From positions 1 to 37,689 of the forward strand of contig JAUVLU010000025.1 of NCBI GenBank assembly GCA_030600585.1: a stretch of 37,689 nt of DNA, written 5' to 3'. A program made the translations under genes and the position numbers. Source of the stretch: Candidatus Cloacimonadota bacterium (GTDB lineage: Bacteria > Cloacimonadota > Cloacimonadia > Cloacimonadales > TCS61). Of the stretch, positions 26,076 to 34,835 are shown piece after piece (positions within the stretch are counted from its first letter, which is position 1; every line of letters begins with the position of its first letter). Below the pieces are notes generated by a model. That model did not search any database and was not told the DNA's origin. It was given only the letters and a program-made list of their open reading frames with translations.

Positions 26076-26243
26076 AATATTATTAATGATCTTCATTCGA
26101 TCATTTATTGAATTAGAAAAAAAATTACTACTTTTCTGGTCAAGCGGATTTATTATATAGTATAATTTTCGACAGGATTAAAATGATCTACATGATAAAG
26201 CTATTGAAACGTATGATTTTTAATCCTCAAAATTATTAAAATA
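26076..26243. other. Left edge of the accessory island
   Basis: AT-rich DNA between tRNA-Thr and the ATPase remnant. It has a 7-bp hairpin (AATGATC at 26085-26091 and GATCATT at 26099-26105) just upstream of the tRNA, and the tRNA's possible -35 box at 26138-26143. No integrase or clear attachment repeat is seen. Confidence 0.45.
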
Positions 26244-26354
26244 TCAAATAACGAGAGTTGTTTTGCCAGATTGGCGTGGTCCGATAATTGTTACCACCGG
26301 AAATGAGTTCATCATTTCTTTCAGCAAGCCCTGAATATCTCTTTTAATCATCAT
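26244..26354 (-). pseudogene. Truncated AAA ATPase (AAA_14/DUF4143-type) remnant
   Basis: A 36-codon frame starts at ATG 26354 with GGAG ahead of it. It encodes an N-terminal stretch with PVVTIIGPRQSGKTTLV, the Walker A region of the AAA_14 ATPases that usually continue for about 400 residues. It hits TGA right after the P-loop. The next bases read YFNNFED in the same frame, resembling the family's YxNLED motif, so a short deletion or mutation followed by loss of the rest is likely. A TTGACA box lies about 60 nt upstream (26413-26418). So the 5' end of a real gene survives and the rest is gone. Confidence 0.75.
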
Positions 26355-26430
26355 ATTCTCCATTCTTTACATTTTGGAAATCTGATTCCTAATTTGTATA
26401 TTAATGGTTTTGTGTCAAAAAATTATGAAT

Positions 26431-26478
26431 GCTAACTTAGACTGGGATTTGATTAGGTATCGATGCATTTTAAGATTC
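26431..26478. repeat. Imperfect direct repeat at the end of abiEii
   Basis: This segment, sharing GCTAA, GGGATTTG, TTA-GTAT and CATT-AAGA blocks, aligns with 28040-28088 in the same orientation. Both copies cover the last codons and immediate 3' flank of a gene (abiEii here, mcrC there). Confidence 0.55.
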
Positions 26479-27340
26479 CTATTAATTTATCTTCTGTAAT
26501 TTTCTTGAAAAAATCTTCTGACCAAATATCCAAAGCTTCATGGTTGTTTATAAATGGTAAAACATCATTCTTTGCCTTTTGAAAATTTATCTCTGAAAAT
26601 TTGTTCAAAAGCATTTGAATTAACATTTCTCTGTTTAATATTTCTCCATCCTTCAAATGTTTTGTTTGTTTCATTCGATTAGAAAGATGAGATAAATCAA
26701 CTTTAATATTTTTGGATAAATACCAAATATAATCATAGAAATCTCTACCTTTTACTCTATTTCCCCATTTTCTGTATAAAAGAGCATGAATCTTACCCGC
26801 AAAAAGTGATGATGCAGAAAACAATCTTACAGAATAAGGTATTGGATTTAATTGATACTTAACTTCATACTCAGCCCCAGAAGGTGGGTTTGTATCCACT
26901 TCTAACTTAATTTTAATTTGTTCGTCAGCATGTACTCCTGTGATTAGATCCTTAATGGAATTAATTTTAAGTAAATTAATTTCGGTCCCACCTTTAATAA
27001 ATGCTGATTTAATTGCTGTATCAAACGATTTTACCTTTTCCTCAACTGTCATTTTAAAACCATAAGCACCTAATTCATTTTGAATATATTTTAAATGTTT
27101 TGATAAATTAAAATCATTATTGGGAGAAAGCAAGCTAAAGTCTAAATCTTCTGAAAAACGGTCTAATCCGTAAAAAATTCTTAAGGCAGTTCCACCATAA
27201 AAAGCAGCATTATTATAAAACCCTGAACGGAATAAACCTAGGAGAGCAATTTCCTGAACAATCTCTTTCAAAGCATTCTTATGATCATCAATACTCTTTG
27301 GTTTGTATTTCTCTAACATTAATTCAATTGCACTATGCAT
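26453..27340 (-). CDS. abiEii: AbiEii-type nucleotidyltransferase toxin
   Basis: A predicted type IV toxin of the AbiE system: a DNA-polymerase-beta-like nucleotidyltransferase that blocks growth, in known cases by modifying tRNA. It has 295 aa. The core is GGTALR (49-54) followed by RFSEDLDF (61-68), where D65 and D67 should bind metal. Downstream RDFYDYIWYL is another family landmark. The ATG has a GAGG site and overlaps the antitoxin stop by 8 nt, so translation is coupled. It is probably a phage-defence module. Confidence 0.9.
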   Translation of the reverse strand: MHSAIELMLEKYKPKSIDDHKNALKEIVQEIALLGLFRSGFYNNAAFYGGTALRIFYGLDRFSEDLDFSLLSPNNDFNLSKHLKYIQNELGAYGFKMTVEEKVKSFDTAIKSAFIKGGTEINLLKINSIKDLITGVHADEQIKIKLEVDTNPPSGAEYEVKYQLNPIPYSVRLFSASSLFAGKIHALLYRKWGNRVKGRDFYDYIWYLSKNIKVDLSHLSNRMKQTKHLKDGEILNREMLIQMLLNKFSEINFQKAKNDVLPFINNHEALDIWSEDFFKKITEDKLIGILKCIDT

Positions 27341-27932
27341 AATTACCTCTTTTTTTTAACCATTCTCCAAATAGATTACAAATTTTTCTCTCATATAAGG
27401 GAAGAAGAAGTTGAAAAGATTTTCTGTTAAGATTTTCCATAACATCAAAATCAATTCTCCAATCCTCAACTAATAAACTGACCAGCTCTCCTTCAGTTGT
27501 TATATCCCTTACTTTATACAATGAATCACAAATTGCTTTTTCTGGGCTTGCTATAATAAATTTTTGTCCGTTTTCTTCTTTAATAGTTATAGCATATGGA
27601 AAAACTTTCGTTGGTATGTAATAATAATAGAAATCACCAATTGGTGTATTAAATTCTTTATTTTTATTTTTATTATAAGAAGCACACGTTATAACCTTCA
27701 CTCTTTCCGGTATGATCCCATAAAAAGACATTGCGCTTTGAAATGATATGTATGACGGTCCATATATTACTGACGATAAACTATTCAGAGAATACGTATC
27801 ATCATTGGCATCTACAAAGATCCCACGTTTAACTTGAATAATCTTTTTTGTATTAATCATTCGTGTAATTTTAGCTTTTGGTGACGAATATTGCTTTAAT
27901 TCTTCTACTAATTGCAAATGACTCTTAAACAT
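27333..27932 (-). CDS. abiEi: AbiEi-type antitoxin / transcriptional regulator
   Basis: It has 199 aa and is the cognate antitoxin of the AbiE pair. The N-terminal winged-helix region (about 1-50) ends in VKRGIFV, and the stretch YGPSYISFQSAMSFYGIIPE is characteristic of AbiEi. This family binds its own promoter, so negative autoregulation is expected. GGAGG sits four bases before ATG, and a TTGACT box lies about 45 nt upstream (27974-27979). Confidence 0.88.
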   Translation of the reverse strand: MFKSHLQLVEELKQYSSPKAKITRMINTKKIIQVKRGIFVDANDDTYSLNSLSSVIYGPSYISFQSAMSFYGIIPERVKVITCASYNKNKNKEFNTPIGDFYYYYIPTKVFPYAITIKEENGQKFIIASPEKAICDSLYKVRDITTEGELVSLLVEDWRIDFDVMENLNRKSFQLLLPLYERKICNLFGEWLKKRGNYA

Positions 27933-28039
27933 TTTTCCTCCACTAAGTACAAATATTAATACTTGCTGGAGAAAGTCAAGATGTGTTTATTATTAGGATA
28001 TTCTTTCTTGTATAGAAAAGTTTAGTTGGGCATTCAAGT

Positions 28040-28088
28040 GCTAATTTGAAACGGGATTTGGTTAAGTATTTAGACATTAAGAATTCCT
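28040..28088. repeat. Imperfect direct repeat at the end of mcrC
   Basis: Partner of 26431-26478. The pair brackets the abiE module, with this copy overlapping the mcrC stop. Confidence 0.55.
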
Positions 28089-29380
28089 TTCATTCTGTCT
28101 ACAAATTCACCAATTTTAAAATAACATTCATTGTTAGTATCATTTTTTATCATTTGAATACCATCGACAATAAAATTTGTTGAATTATCATTTAACCAAT
28201 TTACAGAATGTTTTTTTTGAATATCTCCAAAATCTTTTTCAAGCGGATAAAGAAGTCCACCGGCAATTACATCATATTCTTTTTGGTTTTTGAGATAACT
28301 TATATAAGTATTTATTTGAAAGAAATCACTTCTATCAAAATCAGATTTAATAAAACTCATTTTCTTCCATTTTGCATCAAATACTACAATTTTATTTCCT
28401 TTCTTCATTATAATGTCAGGACGGATTGATCGTTTATAAAATTGATCTTGATAGACGGAATATTTTTTTTGAGTTAAAATCTTCCAATCTGAGAAATTGT
28501 CTTTTATAATTCGTACTAAATATAATTCCCAGATTTCAGCCATATCAATAAATAAGCCAAAACTGTTTTTACTTCCAGAATTTGAATCAAAAAATGCTGA
28601 TTTATTATTGATGACTAGCCAAGATAAATCGACCACCTTTTTAAAAGAAATATATATTGATTTGTACTTTATTTTTTTATACTCAGATTCTGAAATTTTT
28701 CTGAAAGGAATTTCATTCGTTTTGAGATGATTTATTGCATCATTTGCAGAATCGGAGGGAATTGACAGAAAATTTTTTGATAGAATTTTGTAAGCTTGAG
28801 AAAGAATTTGAAAGATTGTTTCATCAAAATGCTTCATGTAATACTCAGAAACAATATTTTTATTATGAAAGAATGGCTTCATTGATTCTCTTACATTTAA
28901 TCTTCCCTTTAATACAAATCCTTTAAAAGTTTTTCTTATGTTGGTTCTCGGTAATCCAAATCTATTGGCATCAGCTAGCTGTTTTAACCAAATCAATCCA
29001 ATAATTTTTTCTACCCAAGTTTCCTCTTTTGTGTTTTCTTTGCCTGTTTTGTTTTTAGGAATTTTGATATTATGAATTGTTTCTAACATTTTTATCAAAG
29101 AGGTATCACCAAAACGAGGAGAAATTTCAACATTTATGAAATGTTTTTCAAAGAGGAAAGTCATTTTTCCAATGTACCTTCCCGCAATCCAACTGTTTTG
29201 CTTATAATCAAATAAAGCTACAGGTTCATCATCTTTATCATTTTTTGCAAACTTTAAATAACAGTTTTTACTTTGTGTGATAAACTCTTCAATTATTTTG
29301 CTGAGATTATTTTCTCCTGTTTTCGTTTTTATTTCATCAAATGGAGAGCAATCTTTTGCTTTTAAATCCCATTTCGTCAT
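28070..29380 (-). CDS. mcrC: McrC-like nuclease subunit of a McrBC restriction system
   Basis: McrC supplies the endonuclease of modification-dependent McrBC restriction and stimulates McrB GTPase. It has 436 aa. The PD-(D/E)xK site is D322 in RPDII and D335/K337 in VVFDAKWKK; the 13- and 2-residue spacings equal those of E. coli McrC. The ATG overlaps the mcrB stop by one base (TAATG). The protein looks intact, but without a whole McrB partner it may be inactive. Confidence 0.9.
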   Translation of the reverse strand: MTKWDLKAKDCSPFDEIKTKTGENNLSKIIEEFITQSKNCYLKFAKNDKDDEPVALFDYKQNSWIAGRYIGKMTFLFEKHFINVEISPRFGDTSLIKMLETIHNIKIPKNKTGKENTKEETWVEKIIGLIWLKQLADANRFGLPRTNIRKTFKGFVLKGRLNVRESMKPFFHNKNIVSEYYMKHFDETIFQILSQAYKILSKNFLSIPSDSANDAINHLKTNEIPFRKISESEYKKIKYKSIYISFKKVVDLSWLVINNKSAFFDSNSGSKNSFGLFIDMAEIWELYLVRIIKDNFSDWKILTQKKYSVYQDQFYKRSIRPDIIMKKGNKIVVFDAKWKKMSFIKSDFDRSDFFQINTYISYLKNQKEYDVIAGGLLYPLEKDFGDIQKKHSVNWLNDNSTNFIVDGIQMIKNDTNNECYFKIGEFVDRMKGILNV

Positions 29381-31155
29381 TATTTTTTACCTAAGAATAT
29401 TTCTGCAAACTTATTAAGCTTTTCCTCTTTCTTTTCTTTATCCAGATTTCCACAATATGCTTCTAACATTGGTTTTATTGAAATATTCCATAAAACATTA
29501 ACAGGTCCTTTAGCAGTAGAGAACTTATTATTTGATTTTACAAAGAGAGATATGCTATTCATACTTTTAACAATATCAACAATCTCAGTAAAAAAAGTGT
29601 GCCCAATTTCCCACTCTTTTCCAAATTCTTCATCTTTTTCTAGTTTGTGATTTAATTTAGAAGACCTTTTTATAAACTCATCGAGATGGTCCGCCTTGAA
29701 GGAAATTTTATTCATTTCGCATTTATACTTGATAATCTCTCTTAATCTAATATTATCATATCCATAAAAATACCAAACAAACCTTCATCGTAATGCAAAA
29801 TCGATTCGTTCAAGAGAAAAATCTATTTTGTTCATTGTTCCGATGAAATATAAGTTCTCTGGAACTCTAAGTTGACAGAATTTTTCAAATTCAGGATCAT
29901 CCTTATCGATAGCAGAAAGGGCAACTGCCTCATCTCGATTCTCAATTGCAGAAAATAATTCCCCGAATAGTCTACTCAAATCAATTCTATTAATTTCATC
30001 AAGAATTATTACATAGGGTAAATTATCCTCTTTATTATTGGAGATTTCATCTATTTTCTTAAGAAGATATCCTTTTTCCCATTTTGTTTTATTTTCTTCT
30101 ATTTTCATTCCTACAATAAAATCTTCATAACTGTAATTTGGATGAAGTTGAAGGTTTAATATTCTTTTTTTGTATTCCTTTTCAAAATTCATTAGAAATA
30201 CATCAGAAATATTTTTTTGTTTTATGCATTCTTGTCTAATGAGTATTTTTGCTAATTGATTTGCATTATATGTTTTGCTTGTCCCTGGCGGACCATATAA
30301 AATGATCTGTTTTTTATATTTAAGAGCCTCTAGCTCAGAAAAACTTGTGTTAGATCCAATTCCTTTAAAGTTCCAAAAGGTACCAATAGGATCATCATAC
30401 CAAGAAAAATCCTCTTTCAAAATTTGTTTTTTTTTAACTGATAGATACTTTAATAATTCCTGTTTTATCAAGTATATTTGTTTATCAACGGTTAAACCTG
30501 ATTTATCTTCAGATTCAATAAGTTTCGAAAAGACTTCAGTAATCGATTTTTTATGACTATAATTTGCAATTGGAACATAATTTTCAGGATCACTTAAATG
30601 TAATAAGATATTTTGAGTAGCTATTGCTTTTTCAGATGGATACTTCAACTCATCAGAATTCTCTCTATCTTTAATAATATATTCTATGATAGAATTTTTG
30701 CATTCAGTAATACTTGCACAATTAGTTGAAAATAAATATTCAAAAAGTGCAATTATAAATTTTATTTCATGATATTTGTTTGTCTTATGATATTGACCAG
30801 CAGATAAAATGGTATCTTCAGTAAAAAATTTATCTTCTAAATCTGTAATACCTAAAAATTCTTTTATTTGTCCTTTTTTGGTTCTCAACGTTATGTCACC
30901 AACAGCAAATGACCAAAGCCATAATGCATGTGCAAAAATCAGTTTTGTATATTGGTCTGTTTTATTAAACTGCTCTTTAGACTTATCCATAAAATCTCTG
31001 TCTTTTTCTTCATTATAATTCTTAATAAATGCTTCAATTGCGCTTTCTACCATATTAGTTGTTAGAATCTTATCATGTAATACTTTTATAAATGATTTTT
31101 TACTTATAATAAATTGATCTAAAAACTCGTTAAATAAATCATAAACATTAGCCAT
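29380..31155 (-). pseudogene. mcrB: McrB-like GTPase, split by an in-frame UGA
   Basis: McrB is the GTP-driven AAA+ motor that recognises modified DNA. The first 456 codons hold an unrecognised N-terminal domain (about 1-270), Walker A GPPGTSKT (288-295), Walker B VIILDEINR (382-390) and the GTMNKIDFSLERIDFALR stretch. Then comes TGA (29787-29785). The same frame stays open for 134 more codons to TAA at 29382-29380, beginning RFVWYFYGYD and containing LWNISIKPMLEAY, both typical of the McrB C-terminus. Families have ALRRRF here, so a CGA-to-TGA change explains the break. The internal ATG at 29715 has no ribosome-binding site. GGAGG precedes the mcrB ATG. Confidence 0.88.
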
Positions 31156-31186
31156 TTAAATCCTCCCTATTTACTATTATTAGTTT

Positions 31187-31447
31187 TCACTTCCCATAAA
31201 AATCACTAATATCAAAATAAAATTCAAACTCATTTCCTTTAGAATCTTGAATTAGGAATTTGTCAAAATATTTATATTTACCCGGAATCAATGATTGCTG
31301 AATAAACTTCCAGTCAATATTGGGAATACCGAATTTTTCTTCTAAGTATTCATATTCTGCTGCTACACCTTCTTCGGTATTCTCTGCACCAGTAATTACA
31401 ATTGTATCCTCAAATGAGGTTCCAGAATTATCAGATAATGTTATCAT
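31187..31447 (-). CDS. Small conserved-type protein, 86 aa, function unknown
   Basis: I use ATG 31447, 7 nt after GGAG, rather than the TTG two codons earlier. The product is acidic with a beta-rich pattern and the features EYEYLEEKFG, DWKFIQQSL, KYFDKF and FDISDFYGK at the C-terminus. A second, broken copy lies at 35069-35329, about two thirds identical by eye and alike at DNA level. I recall similar small proteins in other environmental genomes but know no function. It lies 31 nt before mcrB and may share its transcript. Confidence 0.75.
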   Translation of the reverse strand: MITLSDNSGTSFEDTIVITGAENTEEGVAAEYEYLEEKFGIPNIDWKFIQQSLIPGKYKYFDKFLIQDSKGNEFEFYFDISDFYGK

Positions 31448-31461
31448 ACACAAACTCCAAA

Positions 31462-31770
31462 TTATATTTTTGCTTTTCCGCTTATAACTTCATTATCATC
31501 GATTTCAATTAATAGGTCATATTCCGAATATTTATCTTTAAGTTCATTCAATCGGATAGTCATATCATTCTTAAAAGCAAATTTAACCCATGTGAAATCT
31601 TGATCTTGACCATAATTACCTCCAACATCAACTGAATCTGTACCAATTTCCCACTTTATCGGTTTCTCACCAAAGATTTCTTCTGGATCAATATCTGCTA
31701 AAAAATTCTCTAAATTACTAATATGACAATATTGAATAATGCCTGTAAAAGTCTCTTTTTTCACTTCCAT
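31462..31770 (-). CDS. Hypothetical acidic protein, 102 aa
   Basis: No family is recognised. The protein is acidic with alternating strands and helices (GNYGQDQDFTWVKFAF, DLLIEIDDNEVISGKAKI). There is no signal peptide or membrane segment. GGAG lies 7 nt before ATG, and the stop is 14 nt before the next gene's ATG, supporting cotranscription. Size and charge would fit an immunity or antitoxin protein, but that is only a guess. Confidence 0.65.
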   Translation of the reverse strand: MEVKKETFTGIIQYCHISNLENFLADIDPEEIFGEKPIKWEIGTDSVDVGGNYGQDQDFTWVKFAFKNDMTIRLNELKDKYSEYDLLIEIDDNEVISGKAKI

Positions 31771-31819
31771 TTCATTACTCCTAATTTTTCAATCTTGTAC
31801 TTTACACAATGACTTTGAA

Positions 31820-32035
31820 TCAGTTTTCAATTCTGTTTTTATTCTTTAGTTCTTCTTTCTCTTCTTTTTGTTTGTTTAATAGATACTCATCTAGGTCTGA
31901 ATAAGCTTTATCAATTTTATCAAGTTTCTTGGCTAATTCTGGATTCTTTTTGCGAAAACCCTTAATTATATTATCAGCTTGTCTCTGCTTAATATTCTCA
32001 AAAAACTTTTCAATGAAGTTATCTATTTTACTCAT
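31820..32035 (-). CDS. Hypothetical small helical protein, 71 aa
   Basis: A highly charged, all-helical product (FIEKFFENIKQRQADNIIKG, then lysine/glutamate-rich). It has AGG at suitable spacing before ATG. It resembles small coiled-coil proteins and has no recognised family. Confidence 0.6.
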   Translation of the reverse strand: MSKIDNFIEKFFENIKQRQADNIIKGFRKKNPELAKKLDKIDKAYSDLDEYLLNKQKEEKEELKNKNRIEN

Positions 32036-32053
32036 TTTATACCTATCATTTAT

Positions 32054-32365
32054 TTAAATTTCATCATTAAAGTTATTCATGGTAAAATTCACAAATGTGT
32101 ATCCTTTAACAGATCTATTTATCCTTAATTCAATCTCCTTATCTATGAATTTGAGTGTCCTGATCAGTTTTTCAATCACATCATCACTCAATTTCTCTGC
32201 TTCTGTTTCAGTAAATATTATGCTTTGTGCTATGTGACCATCCCATGACCAGACCTGGAACAAAGCTTCATAATTACCAAGTTCAACAATATGTTCTGAT
32301 AATATCTTTGTCTCATTATCTAATGGTACATTTTTAAATCTATCGTTCAAAATTTTCTCCCTCAT
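32054..32365 (-). CDS. Hypothetical protein, up to 103 aa
   Basis: No family is recognised. The middle part (ALFQVWSWDGHIAQSIIF) looks like buried strands, followed by helices. The ATG at 32365 lacks a ribosome-binding site. A TTG five codons later (32350) has GAGGGAG 6 nt ahead and is the likelier start. It lies 18 nt before the 71-aa gene. Confidence 0.6.
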   Translation of the reverse strand: MREKILNDRFKNVPLDNETKILSEHIVELGNYEALFQVWSWDGHIAQSIIFTETEAEKLSDDVIEKLIRTLKFIDKEIELRINRSVKGYTFVNFTMNNFNDEI

Positions 32366-32546
32366 GCAATAATAAAAAAATAATCAAACTAAGTATCCTG
32401 AACAATTAGCATCTAATATCCAAATTATTTAAGCATTCTAACACAGAAGCATAGTTTATGTATCTGAAGATTATTAAATACCAGCACCCGTTTCAGTTTT
32501 CATATCTCTTTTATAAAGTTTCATTCTATAATAATTAATAACAATA

Positions 32547-32933
32547 TTATTCAAATGTAACTTTATACTTTTTTAGAAGTTTGTATATATTCTCTTCACA
32601 TACTCTATCTGCGTCATTAGTGTAACAAAATGACTCGTACATTTGTTGAAATCTTTCGTGAAGTTCAGCATCTTTCCCCTTACTCAGAAGTCTCAAATAA
32701 ACCAGTCCTTTCCCATAACAATTAGGGCAGAATTTCGCTTTATGTGCAGTTTCCTCAACAGCATTTATACATAAATGGTATTCTTTTTCTGGTAAAGCCC
32801 TAATAAAATTTAATGCCTTGATGTAATCCTCTAGTTGAGCAGAACTATTTTTAAAAGGATGATGAGCATAGAAACCATTATTAATAATTAATTTTATTTC
32901 TTCACTTATTTTCACTTCTTTACCCAGACTCAT
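32547..32933 (-). CDS. Hypothetical cysteine-containing protein, 128 aa
   Basis: One CPNCYGKG motif (C69, C72) resembles half of a DnaJ-type zinc knuckle; other cysteines (C55, C107, C115) might complete a metal site. Helical prediction dominates. AGGAG precedes ATG. The function is unknown, and no known partner is adjacent. A 181-bp gap with no gene I can support separates it from the next gene. Confidence 0.65.
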   Translation of the reverse strand: MSLGKEVKISEEIKLIINNGFYAHHPFKNSSAQLEDYIKALNFIRALPEKEYHLCINAVEETAHKAKFCPNCYGKGLVYLRLLSKGKDAELHERFQQMYESFCYTNDADRVCEENIYKLLKKYKVTFE

Positions 32934-33034
32934 AAATTCTCCTGATTTAATAAGCAGTATCTTGTATTATTAAAACCACAATCAATACTAGAATAAATTA
33001 TTTTCATTTATTAGCTATCTTACTTATAAAGTAA

Positions 33035-34720
33035 TTATTCTGAACCATATTTTTCTTTGAGATACTTGCGTACATCACCTTCTTCGCTAGGGTCAAGATT
33101 CTGCTCCCGCATATCATTTCTGATAACTTTCAAGTCTACAGTTTCGCACTTACCTTTAATGATTACATACAAATGATAATCAGAATCCACTCCACTACCT
33201 TGCCAACATTCATCACTCTCAAAATCGTCTCCGTCTTCACCTTGATAAGAATAACCCTCCACAACTCTTTCAAATTCTACTTTAATTTTATTAGCATCGA
33301 ATTCATATTCAAGTTCGATCGTGTATTTCTCCCAGTCTTTCCAGCCATCATCGAAACCGTAAAACATTATTGTTAATGAAACAAATGTTCCATTTTTTTC
33401 ATTAGCAGCATATGATTCCAGTTCTTGTTTTTCAGCATTCTTTGAATTGGTCTCAATTTCGATGCTACTCTTAGTCCCATCCGGATATTGAATATGAGTT
33501 GCAGGATCTTCTTTTCCAAAATACGAATAATATGATGAGTATTCTTCATCACTTTCATAGGCGAATTCACTCCAAACCCCATTGTCTACTATTGCTTTAA
33601 TAATATCTTCTAATGTAACTGTTCCACATGCTCCGTCACTATAACTACCCCCCTCATCATGGCCAATGGTATATTTATCTTTCTGAACTGGATATTTGTT
33701 AATATCAGTGAGCAGTTTATTAATTATCTTTTTACATTTCTCATCACAGTTAGGGTTCTTAAGAATTCCTTTCAGAATATATCGATCACCTGTTTTAATC
33801 AGTTCGGATATCCGGGACTTATCAATCTCAGGATGTGATGCAGCCGTTTCTCTTACCCAGCGATAATCATCGGTGATAAGTTTTTCTATTACCGATCTGC
33901 TTGTCTGATGATCAGTTGCAATTTCCTTTTTTCTCAGGGAAAAATTATATCCTCCAAGTTTACTTTTATCTCCATCTTGTACTAAACTTGCATATTGTTT
34001 AATCAGATATGCCCAGGCTTTATCTTCCAATTCTTCTTCTAATTTCTTTGAAAACCAACATACATCTCCATAAGATTTACTAAAATTTTCTAGTAATTTT
34101 TTCTCTGCTTTTTTATAAAGTTTACGTATCCAAGTTTTATCACAAAGTGTATCATCTTTTGCAATGAATTCTGCTACATACATATACTCCTGAGTATCTT
34201 CAGCTAATTCCTCAGCTTCTTTGTAAAGTTTACGTGCCCAAGTTTTATCACAAACTGTATCATCTTTTGCAATGGATTCTGCTACCCACCTATATTCATG
34301 AGTATTTTCAGCTAATTCCTCAGCTTTTTCATAAAGTTCAATTGCCCATGTTTTATCACCTAAGTAATCATTATTTGCTACTAACTCAGCAATTTTTACA
34401 CAGTTAAAACACGGTCTAGATGTATTATTCACGTTTTCTACTGTTTTTTTAAATAATTCACGTGCCCAGTTTTTGTCACCTAAACAATCATTATCTGCTA
34501 CGGATACTGCTATATCCGTGAAGTTTTGTGAATACTTTGTCAACTCTACAGCTTTTTTAAATAATTCACGTGCCCAAGTTTTATCACCTAAATAATCATT
34601 ATCTGCTACTGACACTGCTAGTTGTCTGTAATCATAAGATGTATTGGCCAATTCTTCTCGCTTTTTAAATTCTTTAATCTTGTTTGCTTTTATGTCATTA
34701 ATATTGGTATTATCAACCAT
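33035..34720 (-). CDS. Large solenoid-type repeat protein, 561 aa, function unknown
   Basis: Five 36-40-residue repeats start at about residues 39, 75, 115, 151 and 187, each reading A-x-D/N-D-x-L/V-x-DK-x-WA-x-x-L-Y/F-x-x-A-E (for example NDYLGDKTWARELFKKA). A weak sixth lies near 228. They should form a TPR/Sel1-like helical solenoid. Residues about 275-330 (DDYRWVRETAASHPEID) resemble HEAT or leucine-rich-variant repeats. The C-terminal 190 residues are acidic, with strands and glycine-rich loops, and match nothing I know. There is no signal peptide. GGAG precedes ATG. It is first in a co-directional set of small genes leading to mcrBC. A scaffold or binding role is an inference. Confidence 0.78.
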   Translation of the reverse strand: MVDNTNINDIKANKIKEFKKREELANTSYDYRQLAVSVADNDYLGDKTWARELFKKAVELTKYSQNFTDIAVSVADNDCLGDKNWARELFKKTVENVNNTSRPCFNCVKIAELVANNDYLGDKTWAIELYEKAEELAENTHEYRWVAESIAKDDTVCDKTWARKLYKEAEELAEDTQEYMYVAEFIAKDDTLCDKTWIRKLYKKAEKKLLENFSKSYGDVCWFSKKLEEELEDKAWAYLIKQYASLVQDGDKSKLGGYNFSLRKKEIATDHQTSRSVIEKLITDDYRWVRETAASHPEIDKSRISELIKTGDRYILKGILKNPNCDEKCKKIINKLLTDINKYPVQKDKYTIGHDEGGSYSDGACGTVTLEDIIKAIVDNGVWSEFAYESDEEYSSYYSYFGKEDPATHIQYPDGTKSSIEIETNSKNAEKQELESYAANEKNGTFVSLTIMFYGFDDGWKDWEKYTIELEYEFDANKIKVEFERVVEGYSYQGEDGDDFESDECWQGSGVDSDYHLYVIIKGKCETVDLKVIRNDMREQNLDPSEEGDVRKYLKEKYGSE

Positions 34721-34835
34721 TTTGCTTCTCCTATTTATTTAATATTTGCAAAAAATAAAAGCAATTCAATAATAAATTATTTCATTTATTAGGATCCTCA
34801 CACGTTTTTGTAATCTTGATCGATATACCTTATTC

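Noticed and set aside
29380-29715. Separate 111-aa gene between mcrB and mcrC
   Set aside because: It is in the same frame as mcrB, has no ribosome-binding site, and reads as the McrB C-terminus; better treated as part of a split mcrB.
32475-32525. 16-codon minus-strand frame in the gap between the 128- and 103-aa genes
   Set aside because: No ribosome-binding site and no recognisable content.
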